In this document: positions 41,139-49,906 of the stretch, piece after piece
Layout: every line of letters begins with the position of its first letter
Numbering within the stretch: position 1 is the stretch's first letter
From: Siphonobacter sp048595215
GTDB lineage: Bacteria > Bacteroidota > Bacteroidia > Cytophagales > Spirosomataceae
Length of the DNA: 57,763 nt
NCBI RefSeq assembly: GCF_048595215.1
Contig: NZ_JBMDWJ010000048.1
Coordinates: forward strand, 1-57,763
Direction of reading: 5' to 3'
Program-made: the position numbers and the translations under genes
Notes under the pieces: generated by a model
What the model was told of the DNA's origin: nothing
Databases searched by the model: none
The model's input: only the letters and a program-made list of their open reading frames with translations

Positions 41139-42863
41139 CTACTTCAAAAAGTTAGTCTTAATAGTTTCCACCACATCGCTTAGGTCGCCTCGCAGGGTTT
41201 CTTTCATCATGTACATGCTAAAGCCCCAGGCCTGCTGAAACTTGATTTTCGGCGGCATGGATAATTCCGTCGGATTCACTACCACATCCAGGACTACGGG
41301 ACCGGAGTGACGCAGAGCTTCCTCAATGGCTTCCGGTACATCTTCCGGATTTTCCACCCGAATCCCCCGAATGCCCATGGCTTCGGCCATACGGGCAAAG
41401 TTGGGGTTCTTCATATCCGTGCCGAAGGGCGGTATCCCCGCTACCTTCATTTCCATCGCCACAAAACCCAGGGAATAGTTATTATAAATCACCAGTTTAA
41501 CGGGAAGATTGTACTGATAAATGGTGAGCAGATCGCCCATGAGCATCGAAAATCCACCGTCGCCCGCCAGAGCAATTACCTGACGTTCCGGGAATGCAAA
41601 CTGGGCTCCAATGGCCTGCGGCATGGCACTCGCCATCGATCCGTGCGTAAAGGACCCAATCAGTCGCCGTTGCCGGGTCATCTTCAGATAGCGAGCCGCC
41701 CAGACCGTCGGGGTTCCGACATCACAGGTAAAGATGGCGTCCGGACTGGCCTGTTCACTCAGCACGGACGTAAGGTATTCCGGGTGAATGACCCCATCGT
41801 TTTCGTCACCTTTGGCGTGCGAATCCAGCTCCTTGCGGGCTTCCTGATACGCCTCCAGCGAATCGTCGAGGTGACTACGATCCGTTTTCGGTAACAGCAT
41901 GGGTACTAAGGCTTGAATCGTTGGTCCAACGCTACCCACTACGCCCAGATCCAGCCGCGTACGGCGACCCAGGTGTTCTGGTCGAATATCTACCTGAATG
42001 ATCTTTGCGTGTTCTGGATACCAGTCTTTATACGGAAAATCGGTACCCAACATCAGCAGTACATCCGCCCGACTGATGGCTTTCGCTCCGGAAGAGAATC
42101 CAATCAGGCCCGTTAGCCCTACTGCATAGGGATTTTCGTATTCCAGATATTCTTTGCCCCGTAGAGCGTACACCAGCGGAGCTTTCAACTGCTCGCACAA
42201 CTGCAGGACTTCCGCGTGGGCTCCGGCACAGCCGCTACCGCCCAGAATCGTAATTCGGTCGGCCTCATTCAGGAGCCGGGCCATCTGCTGTAATTCTTCG
42301 TCGGAGGGCCGGATGACGGGTTTTGGCAAAAAGAGGGGATGAATCAGGTTCGTTTCTTCAACGGTTTCGGACGATACATCGCCCGACAGCGTAATCACCG
42401 CTACGCCCTGTTTTCCAATCGCATTCTGCATCGCAATCTGGAAAACCCGGGGCATTTGCTTGGCCGAGGAAATCGTCTCGCAGTAGTGACTACACTGCTG
42501 AAACAGGTACTCGGGTTTGGTTTCCTGGAAATAACCCGTACCGATTTCCATACTCGGAATCTGAGCCGCAATGGCCAGAACGGGTGCCATACTCCGGTGG
42601 CAATCGTATAAACCGTTAATCAGATGCAGGTTTCCCGGTCCGCAGCTGCCCGCACAAACGGCCAGTTGACCCGTTGCCTGTGCTTCAGCTCCGGCCGCAA
42701 AGGCAGCCGCTTCTTCGTGCCGGTAATGAATCCATTCGATTTTTCCGGAACGGCGAATTTCGTCGACCAGTCCATTCAGCGAATCGCCTACAATGCCGTG
42801 AATGCGGCGAACTCCGGCCTGTACCAGCATTTCGACCATTACGGCCGCAATTGTCTTAGCCAT
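41139..42863 (-). CDS. poxB: Thiamine-diphosphate-dependent pyruvate oxidase/dehydrogenase (PoxB-like)
   Basis: A 574-residue ThDP enzyme. The N-terminal Pyr domain has the catalytic Glu in YRHEEAAAFAAGAEA, and CAGSCGPGNLHLINGLYDC follows. The central domain (about 190-330) is of the FAD-binding type, and the C-terminal PP domain has the GDGGFSMLMGD motif and NNYSLGF for Mg-ThDP. The FxQTKPEYLFQQCSHYCE pattern and the helical tail (SMYMMKETLRGD) point to PoxB, which oxidises pyruvate to acetate and CO2 with electrons to quinone. Acetolactate synthase is less likely. Monocistronic, no partner subunit nearby. Confidence 0.88.
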   Translation of the reverse strand: MAKTIAAVMVEMLVQAGVRRIHGIVGDSLNGLVDEIRRSGKIEWIHYRHEEAAAFAAGAEAQATGQLAVCAGSCGPGNLHLINGLYDCHRSMAPVLAIAAQIPSMEIGTGYFQETKPEYLFQQCSHYCETISSAKQMPRVFQIAMQNAIGKQGVAVITLSGDVSSETVEETNLIHPLFLPKPVIRPSDEELQQMARLLNEADRITILGGSGCAGAHAEVLQLCEQLKAPLVYALRGKEYLEYENPYAVGLTGLIGFSSGAKAISRADVLLMLGTDFPYKDWYPEHAKIIQVDIRPEHLGRRTRLDLGVVGSVGPTIQALVPMLLPKTDRSHLDDSLEAYQEARKELDSHAKGDENDGVIHPEYLTSVLSEQASPDAIFTCDVGTPTVWAARYLKMTRQRRLIGSFTHGSMASAMPQAIGAQFAFPERQVIALAGDGGFSMLMGDLLTIYQYNLPVKLVIYNNYSLGFVAMEMKVAGIPPFGTDMKNPNFARMAEAMGIRGIRVENPEDVPEAIEEALRHSGPVVLDVVVNPTELSMPPKIKFQQAWGFSMYMMKETLRGDLSDVVETIKTNFLK

Positions 42864-43185
42864 ATCTGTAGATAGGTTTTGTATCAGACCTCTTCCGTCA
42901 CAAAAGCCTTGCCAGATAGGGCTATTTGCAAAGCCGTTAATGATCTTTTAATACCCGAATGGGTTCAGATGAAAGCGGTACTCTTTGAAGCAAGCGGTAG
43001 GTTAGGCGGAGCCTAACCAGTAGGGCGTCCGTAGCGGATGCTACGGACAACTAGCAGCTTGGGAAGAAGCTTGAAAGGGTAACCTAAAGCAACGGATGGA
43101 CCACAACTTAAACGTTTCCGAACCAATACAGACAACGGCTAATCAATCCTTTCAAACTTTATACCCATTGAAACTCCACACTCAA
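42864..43185. other. Gene-free stretch upstream of poxB with one REP-like copy
   Basis: It contains the upstream region of the PoxB-like gene, the repeat copy at 43000-43048 and tcaaac-type units near 43150-43185. No coding sequence found. Confidence 0.55.
43000..43066 (+). repeat. Two-hairpin REP-like repeat, copy 5
   Basis: GGTTAGGC-gga-GCCTAACC (43000-43018), linker agtaggg, GTCCGTAGC-ggat-GCTACGGAC (43027-43048), then tail caactagcagcttgggaag. Compared with copies 3 and 6, both stems changed on both sides at once (GTAGGC to TTAGGC with GCCTAA; ATCCG to GTCCG with CGGAC), which keeps pairing. Confidence 0.88.
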
Positions 43186-43224
43186 AAAACAGCCCGAACG
43201 TAGGAATACGCCCGGGCTGTTTTT
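43186..43224. terminator. Terminator of the TonB receptor gene
   Basis: aaaaaacagcccg and cgggctgttttt form a 12-bp stem with A and T runs; placed 34 bases after the receptor's stop codon on the minus strand. Confidence 0.85.
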
Positions 43225-43257
43225 CAAATCTCAAACCATAATCAAACCTTACTCAGT

Positions 43258-45603
43258 TTAGAACGAGTAGCCTACCATTAACATAAACCGTCGTCCGCTG
43301 CCTCGGGTGTAGTTTTCATTACTACCATAGAACTGAGCGATATTGGTGTAATAACTCGTGTTGAGCAGGTTTTCAACCCCCAGATTGAGTCGCACCTGCG
43401 TACTTACCTTGTATCCAACATTCAGATTCCAGAGGTTGTAGGATCGAATCCGTCCCTCGTAAATCGCATACGTACCGTTGGCCCGGGGCATGAAGCGATT
43501 CCGGTCGCCCAATCGCCACCAGTTCAGGTCGACACTCAGGTTTTTAATACCCGTATAACGAGCGTAAAGGGTGGTTTTATCGGGTGAAATACGGCTGGCG
43601 TTCAGGTAGGTATCATAATCTCCATTCGAATTTTTATCCACTTTTCCTTCCGTAAAGGCATAGTTTCCTCCGACAGAAAACGTTGGTACCGGAGACCAGT
43701 CGAGCTGTACTTCGTAACCCCATACGCGTTCGGGAGCCCGCTCGGTCGAGTACACGCCTTCGCCCAGATCCACGAAGTTAGCACCCAACTTGGAGGTACT
43801 AATGTACGTAGACGCCGCTAAAGAAAAGGTTCCGATCTGACTACTGAAACCAGCTTCGTAGTTATTAACAATGATGGGTTGCGTTTGCAGTTTTTCGATG
43901 GTATTCTCCTGAGCTGAACGCAGAATCCGACCTAAATCATAAATCGAGAAGGCTTGTGAATAACTGACAAAAGGATTGAATGCTTTGTTTTTAGAGTACC
44001 GGAGTCCGGCATTGAAGACCAGGGCTTCGTAATCCAGATTTCCGCCTTTCACGAAAATGCTGCCCTGCCCGTTAGGGCCAGTCGCGAGCGTATTGAAATC
44101 GGCAATTTTAGTCTTGATATTTTCCGTCCGAACGCCCGCTTTCAGGGTCAGCCCTTCCACCAAAGCAGCACTCAACTGAGCGTAAGGGGCCAGGTTCCGC
44201 ATGTTGATGTTCGGTACCCAGGTCCGACCGTCTACCAACGACTGCGAAGTCTGGTCGTTGAGCAAGTCAAAGCCGTAGGTAACGTCCCCGCGAATGCGGC
44301 TGGCAATCACAAAAGGACTGTTCAGATTGACCCGAAGCCCTTTTTTCTGGGAAGGAATCTGCGATTGGCCGGCACCGTAAAACGAAGCCGAGTTGGAATA
44401 CACCGTTAGAAAGTCCTGAAAATATAAACTAGCGTTAATACTGGTTCCGCCGATGATATTCCGACCGATGTACTGAAGGTTGGCGTTGTGGTTATGCCGC
44501 GTTCCTTCATCCACACCTACGCGTTTGCCAATCACGCCGATGGCAGGACTCACGCCGTACTTACCCGGCTTCAGTACGTAATTGGAATGCTGATTGGAGC
44601 CGTAGAAGTTGTACATCCCTTCAATCCGATGCTTGCTGGATATGTCGTAACCGACTTTCACGAATGCGTTGTAGATACGCGTTTCGCCCAGACCGTATTC
44701 GGGGGAGATGACCTGACCTTCGCCATCCCGAAACACGCCCGTTTTCTCGTGCATCCCACTCACGACGTAGTCTACTTTTCCGGTACGTCCGAAAAATTGC
44801 TGGGAAAAGCGGTAGCCGAAGGTACTGTCCCCCTGGGTATTACCCGTCATGGCCAGTTGCGTAGAGCCGCCCGAATGGTCTTCCGGACGTACTTTCTTCG
44901 TGATGTAGTTAATCAATCCGCCATCAGCTCCGTTACCGTAAATGGAGGTCGCTCCTTTGATGACTTCAATGCGTTCGATCACGGAAGGATCAATGGTACG
45001 AATATCGCGACCACCCGCCCGCAGGGGCGTTGATTGCGGAATGCCATCGATGAGTACCAGCACGTTACGGCCCCGTAAGGTTTGCCCGCTATTACCGGTT
45101 TGGTTGGTGGAAGGAGCGAGTCCGGGTACCGTATTGGAAAGAATGTTGGCAACGTTGGGACTAATGCCCGCCTGCGTTTCCAGTTCCTTCCCGGCAATCA
45201 CCGTAACGGAAGAAGGCGTTTCTGCCAGCGTCTCCACCCGACGTCCCGCCGAAACAATCACTTCGGAAAGCTGTTTGTTGGTCTCTGTTGTCTGCAGCGT
45301 CACTTCATTTTTCTCACCCGCTATCAGCGTAATGGCTTGGCGTACGGTTTCGTAGCCTACTCCGCTGGCGATAATCGTGTAGGATCCGGCGGTGGCTTTC
45401 ATCGAGAAATTCCCGGCTTCATCGGCGGTCGTGATGGCCCGAACGCGTCCTTCTTGCTCCAGTGAAATATTGATGAAGGCAGCGAGTCCCTTTTCGGTAC
45501 GGACCGTTCCCTGAAGGGTGATACGATCGGATTGAGCTTGGGCAGTAGTGAAGAAAAAGAAGGTTAAAAGAAAAAGATAGGGAAGTTTTAACTGGGGGTG
45601 CAT
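43258..45603 (-). CDS. TonB-dependent siderophore-type outer-membrane receptor
   Basis: A 781-residue outer-membrane receptor. It has a signal peptide (cut after TTAQAQ, residue ~23) and a carboxypeptidase-like regulatory domain (about 28-110) typical of Bacteroidota. The plug domain begins at ETLAETPSSVTVI and includes VLVLIDGIPQS, IERIEVIKGATSIYG and GADGGLINYITKK. A 22-strand barrel follows, ending in RFMLMVGYSF with the C-terminal aromatic residue. The ASxYGNGADGGLIN pattern fits ferric-siderophore or catecholate receptors rather than SusC. A Fur-like box upstream (45657) supports iron control. No transport operon is adjacent. Confidence 0.9.
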   Translation of the reverse strand: MHPQLKLPYLFLLTFFFFTTAQAQSDRITLQGTVRTEKGLAAFINISLEQEGRVRAITTADEAGNFSMKATAGSYTIIASGVGYETVRQAITLIAGEKNEVTLQTTETNKQLSEVIVSAGRRVETLAETPSSVTVIAGKELETQAGISPNVANILSNTVPGLAPSTNQTGNSGQTLRGRNVLVLIDGIPQSTPLRAGGRDIRTIDPSVIERIEVIKGATSIYGNGADGGLINYITKKVRPEDHSGGSTQLAMTGNTQGDSTFGYRFSQQFFGRTGKVDYVVSGMHEKTGVFRDGEGQVISPEYGLGETRIYNAFVKVGYDISSKHRIEGMYNFYGSNQHSNYVLKPGKYGVSPAIGVIGKRVGVDEGTRHNHNANLQYIGRNIIGGTSINASLYFQDFLTVYSNSASFYGAGQSQIPSQKKGLRVNLNSPFVIASRIRGDVTYGFDLLNDQTSQSLVDGRTWVPNINMRNLAPYAQLSAALVEGLTLKAGVRTENIKTKIADFNTLATGPNGQGSIFVKGGNLDYEALVFNAGLRYSKNKAFNPFVSYSQAFSIYDLGRILRSAQENTIEKLQTQPIIVNNYEAGFSSQIGTFSLAASTYISTSKLGANFVDLGEGVYSTERAPERVWGYEVQLDWSPVPTFSVGGNYAFTEGKVDKNSNGDYDTYLNASRISPDKTTLYARYTGIKNLSVDLNWWRLGDRNRFMPRANGTYAIYEGRIRSYNLWNLNVGYKVSTQVRLNLGVENLLNTSYYTNIAQFYGSNENYTRGSGRRFMLMVGYSF

Positions 45604-45656
45604 GAGAATCGGTTCATAGTTACGCCCCCAAATTTATTTATATTTAGATTTATTAC

Positions 45657-45671
45657 AGATAATAATTTTCA
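45657..45671. promoter_or_regulatory. Candidate Fur box for the TonB receptor
   Basis: AGATAAT-a-ATTTTCA agrees at 13 of 15 positions with the 7-1-7 Fur consensus TGATAATNATTATCA and lies 54 bases before the receptor start in an A/T-rich upstream region. Confidence 0.45.
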
Positions 45672-45752
45672 AATTCATAGTCCAGATTCGGATTAGCCCT
45701 ACTTTTTGCTATATACGTTTAACAGGTTGGTGCTTAGGACAAACGCGTCTTC

Positions 45753-46256
45753 TTACTCCCACAACGACGTTTGGGCAATGCCTCCTTCCAATCGCAGCAG
45801 ACGGTTTTTATAGACTAACCCACCCGCAAAACCTACGAGTTTCCCCGACGCCCCCACGACCCGGTGACAGGGGGCCACAATCGAAATCGGATTACGGTTA
45901 GCGGCACCACCCACGGCTCGTACCGCCTGCGGATTTCCCAGTTGTTGGGCAATCTCGCCATACGTACGGGTTTGACCGTAAGGAATGGTTAGCAAGGCCT
46001 GCCAGACTTGTTTCTGAAACTCAGTTCCGATGAAGTCCAGGGGCAAGGTGAAGGTCTTTCGTTTTCCAGCAAAATATTCCCCTAGCTGCTGTTCCGTTTC
46101 CAACAATACGGGATGTTGTTCATCTGGCGAACCCAGGGCGATTGAAACGCGTTCGGGGCGATCCTTTTCCCAAAGGATCGCAGCTAGACCCTGATTACTG
46201 GCTACCAATGTTAGCAGACCGACGGGCGAGGGTATCGTTTTGTAAGAAGTAGACAT
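45753..46256 (-). CDS. ogt: Methylated-DNA--protein-cysteine methyltransferase
   Basis: A 167-residue suicide DNA repair protein that takes methyl groups from O6-methylguanine. The active-site motif PCHRVVG (acceptor Cys) is present, preceded by YGQTRTYGEIAQQLGNPQAVRAVGGA (helix-turn-helix with the arginine finger) and ending GFAGGLVYKNRLLRLEG. No Ada regulatory domain, so it is the Ogt form. It lies 25 bases after miaA on the same strand and 1.6 kb from an AlkA-like glycosylase, forming a small alkylation-repair group. Confidence 0.95.
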   Translation of the reverse strand: MSTSYKTIPSPVGLLTLVASNQGLAAILWEKDRPERVSIALGSPDEQHPVLLETEQQLGEYFAGKRKTFTLPLDFIGTEFQKQVWQALLTIPYGQTRTYGEIAQQLGNPQAVRAVGGAANRNPISIVAPCHRVVGASGKLVGFAGGLVYKNRLLRLEGGIAQTSLWE

Positions 46257-46281
46257 CGTGTGTTAGAGAGGCCCTGAAAAA

Positions 46282-47190
46282 TCAGGAACTAAGGTTTTCC
46301 AGTACGTAGGCCTTGACGCCATCGTAATCTTCCGCATCGAACCATTGAAAATGATCCTGATGGCGGAACCAGGTGAGCTGTCGTTTGGCATACCGGCGAC
46401 TATTCTGCTGGATTTTCTCAACCATCGTTTCGTAGGCATACGTACCGTCGAAATAGTCGAATACTTCCTGATAGCCCACCGTTTTCAAGGCATAATGGTT
46501 TCGGTACTCGGCCACGCTCCGCACTTCCTCGACGAGCCCCTGCTGGAGCATGAGTTCCACTCGCTGATTGATCCGATCATACAAAATCGCCCGGTCGCGG
46601 GTCAGGCAGATTTTCAGTATTCGGAAGGGTCGCTCGACCTTGTGTCCGGTTCGGAAGCTGGAGTACGGCTTACCCGTCGCTAGGCAAACTTCCAGAGCCC
46701 GCACGATGCGTTGGGTATTGTTGCGATCCACGTAGTCGAAATACGCCGGATCGAGCTGCCGGAGTTCATCAACCAGCGGGGTAATTCCCTCCTGCTCAAA
46801 TCGTTCCATCAATTTTTTCCGGATGTCCAGATTTACTTCGGGCATTTCGTCCATGCCGTCGGTAATTACCTTCAGAAATAGGCCGGAACCACCCGTCAGG
46901 ATGGCTACGTCGGTACGCGTGAAAATCTCCTGAATGGTTTGTAGGGCTTCGCGTTCAAAGTCGCCTACGCTAAAATACTCGGCAATGGAATGCGAATCGA
47001 CAAAATGGTGCGGTACGCCCTGTCGCTCGGGCAGGCTGGGTTTAGCCGTACCGATGCTGAGTTCGCGGTAAAACTGCCGGGAATCCGCCGAAACAATTTC
47101 CGTACCGAGTTCCTGGGCCAATCGTACGCACAATTCTGTTTTTCCAACGGCCGTCGGACCGGCGATTATTACTAAAGTAGGAAGACGCAT
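46282..47190 (-). CDS. miaA: tRNA dimethylallyltransferase MiaA
   Basis: A 302-residue enzyme that adds an isopentenyl group to A37 of tRNAs reading UNN codons. It has the P-loop IAGPTAVGKTE (9-19), VSADSRQFYRELSIGTAKPS, LTGGSGLFLKVITDG, DRNNTQRIVRALEV and the C-terminal KRQLTWFRHQ, all standard MiaA motifs. Length is normal. It likely heads an operon with ogt. A hairpin follows the upstream glycosylase gene at 47200. Confidence 0.97.
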   Translation of the reverse strand: MRLPTLVIIAGPTAVGKTELCVRLAQELGTEIVSADSRQFYRELSIGTAKPSLPERQGVPHHFVDSHSIAEYFSVGDFEREALQTIQEIFTRTDVAILTGGSGLFLKVITDGMDEMPEVNLDIRKKLMERFEQEGITPLVDELRQLDPAYFDYVDRNNTQRIVRALEVCLATGKPYSSFRTGHKVERPFRILKICLTRDRAILYDRINQRVELMLQQGLVEEVRSVAEYRNHYALKTVGYQEVFDYFDGTYAYETMVEKIQQNSRRYAKRQLTWFRHQDHFQWFDAEDYDGVKAYVLENLSS

Positions 47191-47198
47191 AGCGAAAC

Positions 47199-47233
47199 AA
47201 ACGCGGCCCGGAACTGAGTCCAGACCGCGTTTT
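47199..47233 (-). terminator. Terminator between the AlkA-like gene and miaA
   Basis: AAACGCGG / CCGCGTTT, an 8-bp stem with a long loop; on the minus strand it follows the glycosylase stop by about 7 bases. Moderate strength. Confidence 0.55.
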
Positions 47234-47239
47234 CAGGTA

Positions 47240-47851
47240 TTAATTACTGTTTTTCTGTTGATTTTTCCACCGCCACATGGCCCGGCTGGCCGTGGTTCGG
47301 TAGGGTCGCCAGTGTTCGGCGATTTCGATCATCCGCTTGCGAAGGTTCCGGTCTTTTTCCAGCCCATACACCAGCATCATGCCCTGCTGTACGCCCAGAT
47401 CATCGACGGGAAATACGTCCGGACGCTGTAACGTAAAGATCAGAATCATTTCCACCGTCCAGCGGCCTACGCCTTTAATCTGGCTGAGATAATCGACGAG
47501 GGCATCATCGTCATACTCGTCCCAGTTCTTGTTTTCCAGCTTTTCCTTTAACCAGAATTCCGCTACATTCTGCATGTAATGGGCTTTCGACTTGGACAAG
47601 CCCACCGAACGCAGCGTCTCAATATCCAAAGCTAAAAGTTGCTGTGGATGCGGGTACTCGCCGGGAAACAGGGTTAGAAATCGCTGAAAAATAACGGCAG
47701 CGGCCTTCGTCGATAATTGTTGGGAGACGATGGAATCGAGTAAGTCGTAGTATAAATCGCCCGTTGGCTCCGGAGCGGGTAAGGTTACCGCCGCCAGAAC
47801 TTTAGCCAGTTTGGCGTCGCGGTGAACCAGATGAACGAGTGCTTCCTGCAT
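47240..47851 (-). CDS. DNA-3-methyladenine glycosylase, HhH-GPD type (AlkA-like)
   Basis: A 203-residue base-excision enzyme. The helix-hairpin-helix IKGVGRWTVEMIL is followed by the Gly/Pro-rich loop and catalytic Asp in PDVFPVDDLGVQQGM. SIVSQQLSTKAAAVIFQRF is the family's earlier signature. It lacks the N-terminal TATA-like domain of E. coli AlkA, like the compact Bacillus/yeast Mag1 enzymes. It probably removes alkylated purines and fits with the nearby ogt gene. The symporter gene ends close upstream (47862). Confidence 0.92.
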   Translation of the reverse strand: MQEALVHLVHRDAKLAKVLAAVTLPAPEPTGDLYYDLLDSIVSQQLSTKAAAVIFQRFLTLFPGEYPHPQQLLALDIETLRSVGLSKSKAHYMQNVAEFWLKEKLENKNWDEYDDDALVDYLSQIKGVGRWTVEMILIFTLQRPDVFPVDDLGVQQGMMLVYGLEKDRNLRKRMIEIAEHWRPYRTTASRAMWRWKNQQKNSN

Positions 47852-47861
47852 AGATTTAATC

Positions 47862-49544
47862 CTAATTTGGGGAATTAGTAGTGCGGTCTAGTCCTCTCAG
47901 CAGCAGACCCAGCCCCACCACAGCCACGCAGCCAATGACGTTGAGCCAGAGAAAAGCCGTCAGATTCAGTACCCAGAACACGACTACCAAAATCTCGGCT
48001 CCAACCGCTGCCCAGAACGTAGCTTGGGCTCCAATTGACTTAAAGTAAAAGGCAACCACAAATACGCCCAGAACCGTTCCGTAAAACAACGATCCGAGAA
48101 TATTAACGGCTTCGATCAGGCTACCGACGCGGCTGGCGTACATGGCGACCGCAATACTAAGCATGCCCCAAACCGCGGTACTGATTTTCGATACGCGGAT
48201 ATAATGAGCTTCGGTACCGTTTTTGACCCACATGCGTCGGTAAATATCTACCACGAAGCTCGAGGTAAGTGAACTGATGGCCGAAGCGATGGACCCCATC
48301 GAAGCGATAAAAATAATGGCAATTAGCAGGCCCACCACGCCCGGCGGCAGGTATTTTACCACAAAGGATAGAAATACGTAGTTGGTATCGTTGGCGTTGC
48401 CGCCCTCGGCCTGCACCAGTTTTTTGGTTTGATTCCGAAGCTCGGTTGTTTGATGGTCGAGGGTTTGAACGCGTTGTTGCAGGGAAGCAATACCGCCTTC
48501 GTCTCCACGTTCGAGGGCCGATTGTAATTGCGTTACGACCTGCTTTTTTTCCTGGAATCGCTGCGTATGCTCCCGCTGAAGCGTCTGATATGCGGCGGTA
48601 TGTTCGACTTTCTTTAAAGCCGTTTCGTTAAAGAGTAAGGGGGGCTGATGAAATTGGTAGAAGACAAACACCAATGCTCCCACCAGCAGAATCAGAAACT
48701 GCATGGGAATTTTGACGATGCCGTTCATGAGCAGTCCCAGCCGACTTTGTCCGATGGTTTCGCCCCCGAGGTACCGCCCGACCTGCGACTGGTCGGTACC
48801 GAAATAACTCAGTTGCAGGAAAAACCCGCCGATCAATCCCGACCAGATGTTGTAGCGATCATTCCAGTCGAATTGCCAGTTGATGGTTTGCAGCTTCCCC
48901 ATCTTCCCGGCCACCTCCAGCGTATCGACCAAACCCATGTTTTCGGGCAGGAGTCGTACGACCAGATACCCCGCCAGAAACATACCACCGAGGACGATAA
49001 ACATCTGCTGTACGTGCGTATAGCTCACCGCTCGACTTCCACCAATGACGGTATAAATCAGCAGTATACCTCCCATCGCCAGATTCGTCCAGACAATATC
49101 CCAGCCAAAAATGGTGGAAAGAATAATACTCGGAGCGTAGATACTGATGCCCGTGGAAAGCCAGCGGGGCAACAGAAACAGCAGGGCCGTGAGGGTACGG
49201 GTCTTCAGATCGAACCGCGTTTCGAGAAATTCATACGCGGTATAGACGTTCAGTCGATGAAAAATTGGAATGAAGGTAATGGAGATGACGACCATGGCCA
49301 GGGGCAGTCCGAAGTAGAACTGCACGAATCGCATGCCGTCGGTGTAGGCTTGTCCCGGTCCCGACAGAAAGGTAACCGCCGAGGCCTGCGTAGCCATCAC
49401 GCTCAGGCAGACGTGCCACCAGGTCAGCGTATGGCCGCCCGTCAGGTAAGTTTCCAGGTTTTGTTGCTGTCGACTGCGGTAGATGCCGTAACCTACAATG
49501 AAGGTTAGGGTAACGCCCAGTACGATCCAATCGAGTAAAGACAT
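47862..49544 (-). CDS. Sodium:solute symporter (SSS family) with a coiled-coil insertion
   Basis: A 560-residue inner-membrane transporter of the LeuT-like fold with about 13 helices. Family motifs are TGGHTLTWWHVCLSVMATQASAVTFL region (given in parts), YLGGETIGQSRLG and ASMGSIASAISSLTSSFVVDIYRRM, where paired Ser/Thr near the C-terminal part form the sodium site. Between helices near residue 305 and 385 lies an unusual ~80-residue Gln/Glu-rich segment with heptad character (VVTQLQSALERGDEGG and QQRVQTLDHQTTELRN). The solute is not predictable. A 43-residue membrane peptide gene lies upstream at 49907 and may encode a small subunit. Confidence 0.9.
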   Translation of the reverse strand: MSLLDWIVLGVTLTFIVGYGIYRSRQQQNLETYLTGGHTLTWWHVCLSVMATQASAVTFLSGPGQAYTDGMRFVQFYFGLPLAMVVISITFIPIFHRLNVYTAYEFLETRFDLKTRTLTALLFLLPRWLSTGISIYAPSIILSTIFGWDIVWTNLAMGGILLIYTVIGGSRAVSYTHVQQMFIVLGGMFLAGYLVVRLLPENMGLVDTLEVAGKMGKLQTINWQFDWNDRYNIWSGLIGGFFLQLSYFGTDQSQVGRYLGGETIGQSRLGLLMNGIVKIPMQFLILLVGALVFVFYQFHQPPLLFNETALKKVEHTAAYQTLQREHTQRFQEKKQVVTQLQSALERGDEGGIASLQQRVQTLDHQTTELRNQTKKLVQAEGGNANDTNYVFLSFVVKYLPPGVVGLLIAIIFIASMGSIASAISSLTSSFVVDIYRRMWVKNGTEAHYIRVSKISTAVWGMLSIAVAMYASRVGSLIEAVNILGSLFYGTVLGVFVVAFYFKSIGAQATFWAAVGAEILVVVFWVLNLTAFLWLNVIGCVAVVGLGLLLRGLDRTTNSPN

Positions 49545-49675
49545 ATACTCAAGGGTAAAGAGGTATTTTTGGGTTTATTCGTTGGTTTTTGCTGGGGCTT
49601 GGTGCCTATAGACTGGGTTTGGTCCTGCTTACTGGCTGACTAGTAGCCCGTGAGCCTTCTAGGCTGGACCTTTCC

Positions 49676-49742
49676 ACGACTGACCATTCCATGGCGGCAA
49701 CCGCCCGCTTTAGGCCACTGCGTTGCGACGGTCGTCAGTCGT
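49676..49742. repeat. Nested inverted repeat
   Basis: Outer arms ACGACTGAC (49676-49684) and GTCAGTCGT (49734-49742), a perfect 9-bp pair. Inside is GGCGG-caa-CCGCC (49693-49705). A cruciform or RNA hairpin is possible. Confidence 0.65.
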
Positions 49743-49752
49743 TGCGTTGCCA

Positions 49753-49790
49753 GCATGGGATGCCCCGCATGGGATGCCCCGCATGGAGTG
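49753..49790. repeat. 14-bp tandem repeat, 2.7 copies
   Basis: GCATGGGATGCCCC at 49753-49766 and 49767-49780, then GCATGGAGTG. Each unit contains the palindrome GCAT-ggg-ATGC. Confidence 0.85.
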
Positions 49791-49906
49791 CATACGGACG
49801 AAAGGGCAGCCGTACTGGCGGGACGAACGAGTGATCCTGTAGCACGATAAACTTCTGTATGCAATGTATGCCGATGAAATAGCTACGCATCCCTATTAAA
49901 AACACG

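Larger units (their letters stand above)
49545..49906. other. Gene-free spacer with GC-rich cruciform and tandem repeat
   Basis: It separates the small membrane peptide gene from the symporter. Open frames run through it on both strands, but they merely read through repeats. It contains a nested inverted repeat (49676-49742) and a 14-base tandem repeat (49753-49790). Confidence 0.6.

Noticed and set aside
48648..49508. 286-codon plus-strand ORF opposite the symporter
   Set aside because: Gln/His/Asp-rich antisense shadow; the minus-strand product has clear SSS motifs.
49640..49864. Overlapping ORFs on both strands in the symporter upstream spacer
   Set aside because: They read through the GC-rich inverted and tandem repeats; no domain pattern on either strand.
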